From: DATMER01 sp034667225
GTDB taxonomy: Bacteria > Acidobacteriota > Thermoanaerobaculia > Multivoradales > UBA5704
Length of the DNA: 64,000 nucleotides
Direction of reading: 5' to 3'
Assembly: GCA_034667225.1 (NCBI GenBank)
Contig: JAXDKG010000067.1
Location: forward strand, 62,001 to 126,000
Position 1 is the first letter of the stretch. Each line of letters starts with the position of its first letter. This document shows positions 42,614-49,134 of the stretch, piece by piece. The notes beneath the pieces are model-generated. The model worked only from the letters and a program-made list of their open reading frames with translations, searched no databases and was not told where the DNA came from. The position numbers were made by a program, and so were the translations under genes.

Positions 42614-42619
42614 TACAAT
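42614..42619 (+). promoter_or_regulatory. Candidate start-proximal -10 box
   Basis: TACAAT ends 6 nt before the ATG at 42626, with no Shine-Dalgarno between. No convincing -35 is seen 16-18 bp upstream, so this is supported mainly by its recurrence in front of other genes in the window. Confidence 0.3.
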
Positions 42620-42625
42620 TGAACC

Positions 42626-42994
42626 ATGAGCCCTATCCTGCCCGCTCTCCTCACCCTGTGTCTCGCCCTGCCCGCGCAGGGAGCCGAGGCTCCTCCCCGG
42701 TCGGTCAACCTCGAAGGCCACGGTGTCGTCGAGCGCGGACAGGGGCCGGCAGGCCAGGGACGGTGGACCGGCTTCCCGATCACCGTCAGCCTGCACAAAG
42801 CGCCGCTCCAGGACGTCGTCCGGACATTTGCCAAGCTCGCGGGCTTCAATCTCATCCTCGACCCGAGGGTGCAGGGCTCCGTGACGGTCGAGCTCAAGGA
42901 CGTACCCTGGGACCAGGCGCTCTACATGATCCTCAAGACCCACGGCATGGGCGCCGAGATCGACGGCCGCCTGTGGGCGGTCGCGCCGCGCTGA
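42626..42994 (+). CDS. Stand-alone secretin/TonB N-terminal (STN, N0-like) domain protein
   Basis: A 122-residue exported protein: signal peptide (LPALLTLCLALPAQGAEA), a short linker, then a single STN-type domain with the characteristic pattern VSLHKAPLQDVVRTFAKL, LDPRVQGSVTVELKDVPWD, and ALYMILKTHGMG. In secretins (PilQ, GspD) and TonB receptors this fold sits in front of the pore and binds partners. Here it stands alone and ends just after the domain. It may be a regulator or a remnant of a larger secretin. The stop at 42992-42994 abuts the 21-bp repeat array. Confidence 0.8.
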   Translation: MSPILPALLTLCLALPAQGAEAPPRSVNLEGHGVVERGQGPAGQGRWTGFPITVSLHKAPLQDVVRTFAKLAGFNLILDPRVQGSVTVELKDVPWDQALYMILKTHGMGAEIDGRLWAVAPR

Positions 42995-43366
42995 TTTTTC
43001 GGACTGCGGCCGCGATTCTTCGGACAAAACCCCAGATTTATCGGACCAGGTCTCGAATTTATCGGACTGGCGGCCGAGTTTTTCGGACAAGTGCGCAGAG
43101 TTCTCGGACTGAGCCACGAAGAAATCGGACTGCGGTGGATATTTCCTGGACTACGGCGAAGAGTTTTCGGACTACAGCGTATATTTCTCGGACTACAGCG
43201 GATCATTCCCGGACTGCCGTGGAGCAAGCTCGGACTGCTACGGAGCATTCTCGGACTGCCGCGGAGCATTCTCGGACTACGGCGAAGATTTTTCGGACAG
43301 CCGCTGAGAGTTTTCGGACAGCCGCGAAGAGGAATCGGACAGGAGAATGCCGGTTTCGGACCGGAA
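42995..43366. repeat. 18-unit tandem array with exact 21-bp period filling a convergent spacer
   Basis: The pentamer CGGAC recurs at 43000 and then every 21 bp without exception to 43357 (one copy is TGGAC, at 43147). The rough consensus is CGGACTRCSGCGRAGMRTTYT. Flanking bases of the units are diverged, so the fixed spacing is stricter than the sequence. The array runs from the stop of the STN gene to the stop of the XRE gene. The period equals two helical turns and seven codons. Several frames stay open through it, but none has a plausible start or extent, so I treat it as non-coding. Confidence 0.93.
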
Positions 43367-43801
43367 TCAACGCTTGGCTTTGGGGGTCTTGCCGTCCATC
43401 TCGTCCCGCACCACGGCACGGATGGCATCCTTCAGGTCCGTGTGCAGCGCCTCCTGCACCGCATCGCGCACCAGCTTTCCCAGATCGCCAACGGATGCGT
43501 CCGTCGCCGTTGGCGTGTTGGGTGGCGCGAACGTGGGAGGCATGATCCAGTCCTTGAGACGGTATTTCGTCCCGGCTTCCGGCTGGGGGACGCCCAGTTC
43601 CAGGAAGTCCTGCGGAGGGATCTTCAACAGGTTGGCGAGTGCCAGGAGGTGGCGCACCCGGAGATCGCTCCTGCCGTCGAGGATGCGCTCGAGATAGCCA
43701 TGGCCGAGCCCCATGGACGTCTCGATTTGACGGCCGGACAGACGAGAGGCACTGATCGCCTGCCGCAGAACGGCGCGCAACTGCCGAAGATCTTCACTCA
43801 T
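43367..43801 (-). CDS. XRE-family helix-turn-helix regulator
   Basis: A 144-residue protein with an N-terminal XRE/Cro-like HTH (LRQAISASRLSGRQIETSMGLG region, then YLERILDGRSDLRVRHLLALANLL) and a C-terminal helical extension (VGDLGKLVRDAVQEAL) of unknown function, perhaps for oligomerisation. It would bind DNA as a dimer. The gene is convergent with the STN gene, with the 21-bp array occupying the entire space between them, and divergent from the Uma2 gene. A TTGT-GGGG-ACAA inverted repeat touches its start codon and could be an autoregulatory operator. Confidence 0.82.
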   Translation of the reverse strand: MSEDLRQLRAVLRQAISASRLSGRQIETSMGLGHGYLERILDGRSDLRVRHLLALANLLKIPPQDFLELGVPQPEAGTKYRLKDWIMPPTFAPPNTPTATDASVGDLGKLVRDAVQEALHTDLKDAIRAVVRDEMDGKTPKAKR

Positions 43802-43802
43802 C

Positions 43803-43814
43803 TTGTGGGGACAA
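43803..43814. promoter_or_regulatory. Possible XRE operator (inverted repeat)
   Basis: TTGT-GGGG-ACAA is a perfect 4-bp inverted repeat with a 4-bp centre, one base upstream of the XRE gene ATG. XRE repressors often bind short TTGT/ACAA palindromes over their own start. The repeat is short enough to occur by chance. Confidence 0.3.
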
Positions 43815-43936
43815 CTCTATGGCAAGCCGGCAGGCGATTCAAGTCCGCGCTGCATGCTAGACTTGTTCTCGCCTGCGTTGCGCTCTGACGGACCTTGTGA
43901 TGGAATCACGGTCCAAACGGAGCCGGGAGGTTGCCG

Positions 43937-44641
43937 ATGTCCATCCCTCTCCAGAACAAAATCCACTATCCCGAGTCAGATGGACGGCCCATGGGGGAGA
44001 CCGAGATCCATGCCCAGGTCCTGGAAGACCTGCGGTTCGCACTCGTGCGGCGCTATGCCGGCGTGCCGGACGTCTACGTCTGGGGCAACCTGTTCCTCTA
44101 CTACCGGGAGGGAGATCCCAAGGCCTGCGTGGCGCCGGACATCTTCCTGATCAAGGGCGTCGGCAAGCGGACGGACAACCGCCGCCGGATCTACAAGCTG
44201 TGGGAAGAGGGCGGGCAAGTGCCTTCGCTGGTGATCGAGCTGACATCGGAAAGCACCCGGGACGAGGATGTGGAGAAGAAGAAGCTGTACGAGCGCCTGG
44301 GCGTGGAGGAGTACTTCCTCTTCGATCCCTTCGGGGAGTACGTGCGGCCCCGGCTGCAAGGCTTCCGACTGGAGGGAGGCCGGTACCAGCCGCTCCCGCA
44401 GCGGGTGGACGGCTCGCTGGAGAGCCGGACGACAGGCTTGATCCTGAAGCCCGAAGGTTCTCGACTTCGATTCCGGGACAAGGAAACCGGCGAGGATCTG
44501 CTGAATGCGGCCGAGGCGGACGAGGCTCGCTTGTCGGCGGAGGCGCGGGCCCGGCAGGAGGCCGAACGAGCCAACCTGGCCGAGGAGAAGCTCCGCGCGC
44601 TCGAAGAGGAGATGAAGCGGCTCCGCGAACGGCCGCAGTGA
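43937..44641 (+). CDS. Uma2-family (DUF820) PD-(D/E)XK nuclease-fold protein
   Basis: A 234-residue Uma2 protein with the restriction-endonuclease-like core: an acidic residue in VAPDIFLIKGV, and the E-x-x-S/K segment SLVIELTSESTRDEDVEKKKLYERLGVEEYFLFD. The C-terminal 60 residues form a charged coiled coil (AEADEARLSAEARARQEAE onward). Uma2 proteins are abundant in Cyanobacteria and some other phyla; their biological role is not established. The ATG at 43937 has GGGAGG with 6-nt spacing. It precedes the STAND-like gene by 107 nt, and a second Uma2 gene follows that one. Confidence 0.85.
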   Translation: MSIPLQNKIHYPESDGRPMGETEIHAQVLEDLRFALVRRYAGVPDVYVWGNLFLYYREGDPKACVAPDIFLIKGVGKRTDNRRRIYKLWEEGGQVPSLVIELTSESTRDEDVEKKKLYERLGVEEYFLFDPFGEYVRPRLQGFRLEGGRYQPLPQRVDGSLESRTTGLILKPEGSRLRFRDKETGEDLLNAAEADEARLSAEARARQEAERANLAEEKLRALEEEMKRLRERPQ

Positions 44642-44748
44642 ACCTTAACCCGCCTTAAGCCCCCGCCCTCCCTGTCGGTGTGCCCGTCGCGGCGCTCCTG
44701 CCATCCGGATACAATGCCGGGAACTGCTGTCGTATCTGGAGCACTTCG

Positions 44749-47211
44749 ATGTCTGAGCCTCTCTTTCGGCCCGAGGACGTCCCTGGGCCCGCCTGGTTCG
44801 GTCGGTACAACTTCCAGCGCGAAGGAGACCTGGTCCGGTTGACCGCCGCCCTCACGGGAGGGTCGTCGGTGGTGCTCTTGTCGGGCGAGACCGGGATCGG
44901 GCGCCGCTACCTGCTCCAGGCGGCCGTGCGCCGGCTGCGTCAGGCCGGTCAAGAGGTGGAGGAGATCCTGGAGATCGACCTCGAGGGCTATGACGAGGCG
45001 GTGGGCTTCGCGAAGTACTTCGAGCTTCAGGTGGAGAAACGGCGGCAGGAGCAGGGGGAGGCCCGGAAAGAGCTCCTGGAAGCGCTATTTTCCGCCGTCC
45101 GCCTGGGAGTCAAAGGCACCGGCTGGGCCTCGCTCCTCTCGCTGACCCTGAGCCTCAAGGAGCCGGTCACGGCGCTTCGGAAGATCTTTGGCCGCAGCGA
45201 CAAGGGATTTTCCGGCGAACTGTTCTCTGCCCGGGAGATCCTGGCGTCGATCTTGGAGAGCCTCTCCGGACGGGTCATCTTGCACGTCGTCGATCCGGCG
45301 CGCTTTCATGCGATGCCTTCTGCGGAGAATCCCCGCCGCTGGTTGCCCGAAGTGGCGGAGAGGTTTCCGCACGTGGTCCTGGTGGTTTCCTGCGGCCCGG
45401 GCGATCAGGCCGCGTACCTCGTGCCGGGGGCGTTGACGGACGTGGAGCGCTTCGAGCTCCGCAGGCTCGATCAACGGGATCTCTGGGAGATCCTCGATCT
45501 ACGCCTCGCACCGAACGCATTTCCACCCGACCTGGCCGAGACTCTGGAACGCTATTCCAGCGGGCTTCCCGCGCTTGTTGGGAGGGCGGTGTGGAAGCTC
45601 GAACACGAGGGCGCACTGGCGGAGGACGGGCACTGGGTCTGGAGAGTCGACGACGCAAAGGCCGCGAAGCTCCTCGAGGAGAAGCTCATCGACCCTCTAA
45701 GCCAGGCTTTTCATGAGCACCCGGAGCATGTCCGGGCGCTCTGGGGCTTTCTCCTCGACGCAGCCCTCTGCGGCGAGTTGGTGCCGGCCAATCTCCTCCT
45801 GGATGTCCAAGCTCTCGCGGAGGAGGTCGAAGACGATCTGGCCGATTCGATCGATGAGATCCTGGTGGAACGCTTCGGGGTGTTCGAGGATCTTGAGTAC
45901 AGTCACCCGGGTTTCCCTGCTTCGGTCAATGTCTATCGCTTCCGGGAGCCGATCGTCCGCCTAGCGGTCCTGGAGCATTTTCAAGCGAAGGAGAGGAGGA
46001 CCCGGGCCGCGCAGATTGCTCCGGCTCTGCGCCGTGGGCTGCTTGTGACGACCCGGGACGTGGCTCGGCTGTTCGTGACCCTGGCTGATCATCTCGGAGA
46101 GGACGAACGCGATGAATTCCTCCGCGATCTTGCCTGGTGGGTAGGAATGGAAGAGGCGGATGACCTCCGAGACGGGCTCGAGACCGCGCTCGCCGAGGGA
46201 TGGCTCAAGCCCGAGACCCTCTGGGGCGCGATCGAAGGAACGAAAGGCCGTTGGCCGGCCTATCGGCGGTTGGCCCTGCTCGACGCTTACGGCACCGGAC
46301 CGCGCGACGAGGAGGGCAACCCGCTGGGCGTGCCCATGGAGCGGCTCGGCGAGTTTCACTTTTTGCGTGCACAGCTTCTGCTGGATCTGGGGCGATATCA
46401 GGAAGCTGTGGGGCATGCCGAGCTGGCCGTGAGGCTTGACGAGGCTCAGAGCGGAAGGCAGTCCGTGCCATTCCTGACCGCTTCGGTGCTTGTCGGAGAT
46501 CTCTGGTGGCGGCTCGGAGATTTTCCGCGCGCGCAAAATATCCTGCAGCAAGGTTTGGACTTGGCGGAAAAGTTCCTTGGCCCGGAGCGCCATGAGACGT
46601 TGCTGGCGAAGCACGGCCTGGCCCGGGTGCTGCAAGCCCAGGGTGAGCTGTCTCGGTCTCGGGAGATGTGCGAGGAGGTTTTGGTGGCGAATATTCGTCT
46701 CCTTGGCCCGGAGCACCGCGACACGCTGGCGTCGAAGCACACCCTGGCCTGGGTACTGCAAGCCCAAGGTGAGCTGTCTCGGTCTCGGGAGATGTGCGAG
46801 GAGGTTTTGGTGGCGGAGATTCGTCTTCTTGGCCCGGAGCATCCCCACACGCTGACGTCGAAGCACAGCCTGGCCTGGGTGCTGCAAGCCCAGGGTGAGT
46901 TGTCTCGGTCTCGGGAGATGTACGAGGAGGTTTTGGCGGCGTGGATTCGTCTCCTTGGCCCGGAGCACACCTACACGCTGACGTCGAAGCACAGGCTGGC
47001 CTGGGTGCTGCAAGCCCAGGGTGAGTTGTCTCGGTCTCGGGAGATGTACGAAGAGGTTTTGGAGGCGCGGATTCGCATCCTTGGGCCAGAGCATTTTCAA
47101 ACTAAGGAGACACGGGAGGCGCTACGCAAGCTCGATGAGCGAAGCACGAGCAACTCTGGAGAGGCGACGGCGGAGCAGGGGTTTGAGTTTGGAGAAGACC
47201 CCTCCTCCTGA
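44749..47211 (+). CDS. STAND-like NTPase with C-terminal kinesin-light-chain-type TPR repeats
   Basis: An 820-residue protein. The N-terminal third looks like a STAND/AAA NTPase, but the P-loop is degenerate: GETGIGRR at residues 46-53, with Arg in place of the Lys of GK[ST]. A Walker-B-like strand (GRVILHVVDPARF) and a sensor-like strand (HVVLVVSCG) follow. The middle is helical (winged-helix-like and arm regions). The C-terminus has about five 42-residue TPRs of the LLGPEHxxTLxSKHxLAWVLQAQGEL type, four of them almost identical in DNA. Such proteins are often ligand-sensing switches and some act in phage defence. The ATG at 44749 follows GGAG. Confidence 0.75.
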   Translation: MSEPLFRPEDVPGPAWFGRYNFQREGDLVRLTAALTGGSSVVLLSGETGIGRRYLLQAAVRRLRQAGQEVEEILEIDLEGYDEAVGFAKYFELQVEKRRQEQGEARKELLEALFSAVRLGVKGTGWASLLSLTLSLKEPVTALRKIFGRSDKGFSGELFSAREILASILESLSGRVILHVVDPARFHAMPSAENPRRWLPEVAERFPHVVLVVSCGPGDQAAYLVPGALTDVERFELRRLDQRDLWEILDLRLAPNAFPPDLAETLERYSSGLPALVGRAVWKLEHEGALAEDGHWVWRVDDAKAAKLLEEKLIDPLSQAFHEHPEHVRALWGFLLDAALCGELVPANLLLDVQALAEEVEDDLADSIDEILVERFGVFEDLEYSHPGFPASVNVYRFREPIVRLAVLEHFQAKERRTRAAQIAPALRRGLLVTTRDVARLFVTLADHLGEDERDEFLRDLAWWVGMEEADDLRDGLETALAEGWLKPETLWGAIEGTKGRWPAYRRLALLDAYGTGPRDEEGNPLGVPMERLGEFHFLRAQLLLDLGRYQEAVGHAELAVRLDEAQSGRQSVPFLTASVLVGDLWWRLGDFPRAQNILQQGLDLAEKFLGPERHETLLAKHGLARVLQAQGELSRSREMCEEVLVANIRLLGPEHRDTLASKHTLAWVLQAQGELSRSREMCEEVLVAEIRLLGPEHPHTLTSKHSLAWVLQAQGELSRSREMYEEVLAAWIRLLGPEHTYTLTSKHRLAWVLQAQGELSRSREMYEEVLEARIRILGPEHFQTKETREALRKLDERSTSNSGEATAEQGFEFGEDPSS
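46585..47090 (+). repeat. Four near-identical 126-bp units encoding TPRs
   Basis: CTGCAAGCCCA recurs at 46630, 46756, 46882 and 47008, exactly 126 bp (42 codons) apart, with long stretches of near-identity between units (for example GAGCTGTCTCGGTCTCGGG). The variable codons cluster at a few positions, mostly the residues after LVAN/LVAE/LAAW and in GPEHRD/GPEHPH/GPEHTY. The low divergence implies recent duplication or ongoing homogenisation. Confidence 0.9.
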
Positions 47212-47223
47212 TCCGGACCATGG

Positions 47224-47229
47224 TATTTT
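47224..47229 (+). promoter_or_regulatory. Candidate start-proximal -10 box
   Basis: TATTTT ends 6 nt before the ATG at 47236, with no Shine-Dalgarno between. No good -35 is visible. It is listed because the same spacing occurs before several other genes here. Confidence 0.25.
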
Positions 47230-47235
47230 CATCGC

Positions 47236-47802
47236 ATGGCTACGGACCCTGTGCCGCGCTTTACCCCCGAGGAGTATCTGGCCCTCGAACGCCGGAGCGC
47301 GTCGAAGAGCGAGCTCATCCACGGCGAGCTCGTCGCGATGACCGGCGCGAGCCGGCGGCACAATCTCATCACAGGCAACCTCTTTGCGGCACTGCACGCA
47401 CAGCTTCGGAAGGGACGAGACTGCGAGGCATACACGGCCGACATGCGCGTCCGCATTCCCGCGACTGACCTCTATACCTATCCCGACGTGGTCGTGGTCT
47501 GCGGCGATCCCCGATTCGACGACGGGGAGCTCGATACGCTCCTCAATCCGATCCTCATCGCGGAGGTGCTCTCAAAATCGACCGAGGACTACGACCGGGG
47601 GAGCAAGTTCGCCAACTACCGGACCCTGCCTTCGTTCTGCGAGTATCTGGTGATCGCCCAGGACCGGGTCCATGTCGAGCATCACGTCCGGGAGGCGGAT
47701 GAGCGCTGGGTCCTCACCGAGACGGACGACCCCGGAGCGTGCCTGGAATTGCCCTCGATCCGCTGCACCCTGGCACTGGCCGACGTCTACGACCGGATCT
47801 AG
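47236..47802 (+). CDS. Uma2-family (DUF820) PD-(D/E)XK nuclease-fold protein
   Basis: A 188-residue compact Uma2 protein. Core motifs are FTPEEYLALER, SKSELIHGELVAMTGAS, the acidic strand YTYPDVVVVCGDPRF, and LIAEVLSKSTEDYDRGSKFANY with the E/D-type catalytic residues. It lacks the coiled-coil tail of the first Uma2 gene and is clearly a different subgroup. The ATG is 24 nt after the STAND-like gene and has no Shine-Dalgarno. Its stop TAG abuts the stop of the convergent VTT-domain gene (CTAGCTAG). Confidence 0.87.
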   Translation: MATDPVPRFTPEEYLALERRSASKSELIHGELVAMTGASRRHNLITGNLFAALHAQLRKGRDCEAYTADMRVRIPATDLYTYPDVVVVCGDPRFDDGELDTLLNPILIAEVLSKSTEDYDRGSKFANYRTLPSFCEYLVIAQDRVHVEHHVREADERWVLTETDDPGACLELPSIRCTLALADVYDRI

Positions 47803-48849
47803 CTAGCTCCGCCGTCCCTGCCGTCGGGCCAGGAGCACCCGGTACTTCTCTCTTCTCTTGCGCGCCTGCAGGAAGCGGGGGAGGAAGGTGATCAGGAAGA
47901 AGAGGAACATGGCCACGCCGAGCTGGATGTAGACGCCCGAGCGCTCGCCGGTCGCCGCCCGCGAGAGGGCGTGGGCGAAGTAGGTGAAGAAGGGCACGGT
48001 CACGGCCAGGCCGGCGAAGGTGGAAGAAAGAAAGAGACTGGGGCGGATGCCCACGAAGGCGGCGCAGTAGTTGACCAGCACGAAGGGAACCGGAAGGAAG
48101 CGGACGCCCGCCAGGCTCAGGAAGCCGCCCCGCCGCGCCACCATCCGCTCCACCCGCCGCAACCTGCGCCCGAACAGGTGGAGGACGAAATCCCTCCCTA
48201 GCACCCGGCCCAGCCAGTACGTGGAGGCCGCGCCAAGAGAGGTCCCCAGTACGTTGTAGACCGATCCCCAGAGCACCCCCCAGACCATGCCTCCGGCAAC
48301 CAGCATCGGCGTCGCGGGCACGCCGAGCGGACAGAGGACCACGAACGAGAGGATCAGCAGCGCCGGCGCCCACCAGGTGCCGCGCAGGCGCTCGAACAGG
48401 GCCAGGATCGCGTCCTTGTCCAGATACTCGGCGAGCGGCGACCAGCGGAGCAGCGCGAAGCCGGTGCCCACGATCACCACCAGCGCCAGAAAACGGAGGA
48501 GGAGCCGCCGGGGAATCCACGGCGCGGCGCGGAGCAGCGGCGGTGCTTTCAGAGCCTCGCCGATCGACGGCGGCAGCTCCTGGCGCAGCTTCGCCACGTC
48601 GACGCCGAGCACCGCGGCCGGCAGAGCCGCGAGCACGTCGCGTCCGGAATCGTAGAGATGGTTGGCCGAATCCAGCCGGCCATCGCGGCCGTGGTGGAGG
48701 GCGCCGGCCAGGCGGATCAGCGCCAGGCAGAGCTCGCGGTCATCCCCGGTCAGAGCCTTCCAGGGATCTTCCCAGGCGATCAACGCCTGGACGTAATCCT
48801 TCTTCAGGTAGGCCGCGTAGCCGGGGAGGAGCAGGGGATTGATCGGCAC
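47803..48849 (-). CDS. TVP38/VTT-domain membrane protein with DUF309-like N-terminus
   Basis: A 348-residue protein. Residues 1-75 are helical and resemble a degenerate DUF309 domain (YVQALIAWEDPWKAL, ALIRLAGALHHGRDG). Residues 115-335 are a TVP38/TMEM64 (VTT, DedA-related) membrane domain with its marker segments PLGVPATPMLVAGGMVWG, GAASTYWLGRVLGRD, and GVRFLPVPFVLVNYCAAFVGI. VTT proteins are implicated in lipid scrambling or transport; the DUF309-like part has no known role. The GTG start immediately follows the YggX-like stop. It is the last gene of a nine-gene chain that starts with lipid-transport genes, which fits an envelope role. Confidence 0.8.
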   Translation of the reverse strand: MPINPLLLPGYAAYLKKDYVQALIAWEDPWKALTGDDRELCLALIRLAGALHHGRDGRLDSANHLYDSGRDVLAALPAAVLGVDVAKLRQELPPSIGEALKAPPLLRAAPWIPRRLLLRFLALVVIVGTGFALLRWSPLAEYLDKDAILALFERLRGTWWAPALLILSFVVLCPLGVPATPMLVAGGMVWGVLWGSVYNVLGTSLGAASTYWLGRVLGRDFVLHLFGRRLRRVERMVARRGGFLSLAGVRFLPVPFVLVNYCAAFVGIRPSLFLSSTFAGLAVTVPFFTYFAHALSRAATGERSGVYIQLGVAMFLFFLITFLPRFLQARKRREKYRVLLARRQGRRS

Positions 48850-49134
48850 TTAGCTTTGGGAAGAGGGACCCGGGCCGCCTATCGGTATTCCTCCGGAGGC
48901 TCCGGTGCCCCCGCCGGAGAAGAGGAACTCCCGCATGTGCTGGTTCAGGACCTTTTGCGATTCGGGGTCCATGAAGTTCAGGCGGAGCTCGTTGATCACC
49001 ATGACCTCGGCCTTCTGCCATTCCGCCCAGCAATCGGCGCAGATCTTCTCCTGAATCTCGGCGCCGAGCGCGCCGGGCATGGTGCGGCGGGTCAGGGCCG
49101 GAGCGTCAGGACGGCCACAGCGTACGCATTGCAT
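48850..49134 (-). CDS. YggX-like Fe(II)-trafficking family protein with added cysteine pairs
   Basis: A 94-residue protein whose core matches YggX (oxidative-damage protection / iron-trafficking): WAEWQKAEVMVINELRLNF, DPESQKVLNQHMREFLF. Unlike E. coli YggX it starts with CVRC and has CADC just before the core, making a possible zinc- or iron-binding ribbon. A Gly/Ser/Pro-rich tail ends it. The start overlaps the epimerase stop (TGATG). I am confident of the YggX relationship; the metal-ribbon idea is inference from the two CxxC pairs. Confidence 0.8.
   Translation of the reverse strand: MQCVRCGRPDAPALTRRTMPGALGAEIQEKICADCWAEWQKAEVMVINELRLNFMDPESQKVLNQHMREFLFSGGGTGASGGIPIGGPGPSSQS

Noticed and set aside
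42995..43366. CRISPR array
   Set aside because: The units are 21 bp in total with only about 5 fixed bases. There are no repeat-length constants separated by unique 30-40-bp spacers and no cas gene nearby.
42619..43545. Heptad-repeat protein encoded by the 21-bp array (FRTTA-type on plus, SPRNLR-type on minus)
   Set aside because: Open frames exist in several phases because a 21-bp unit without stops keeps frames open. The plus frame would need to overlap the STN gene and run antisense into the XRE gene, and no start with a ribosome site fits.
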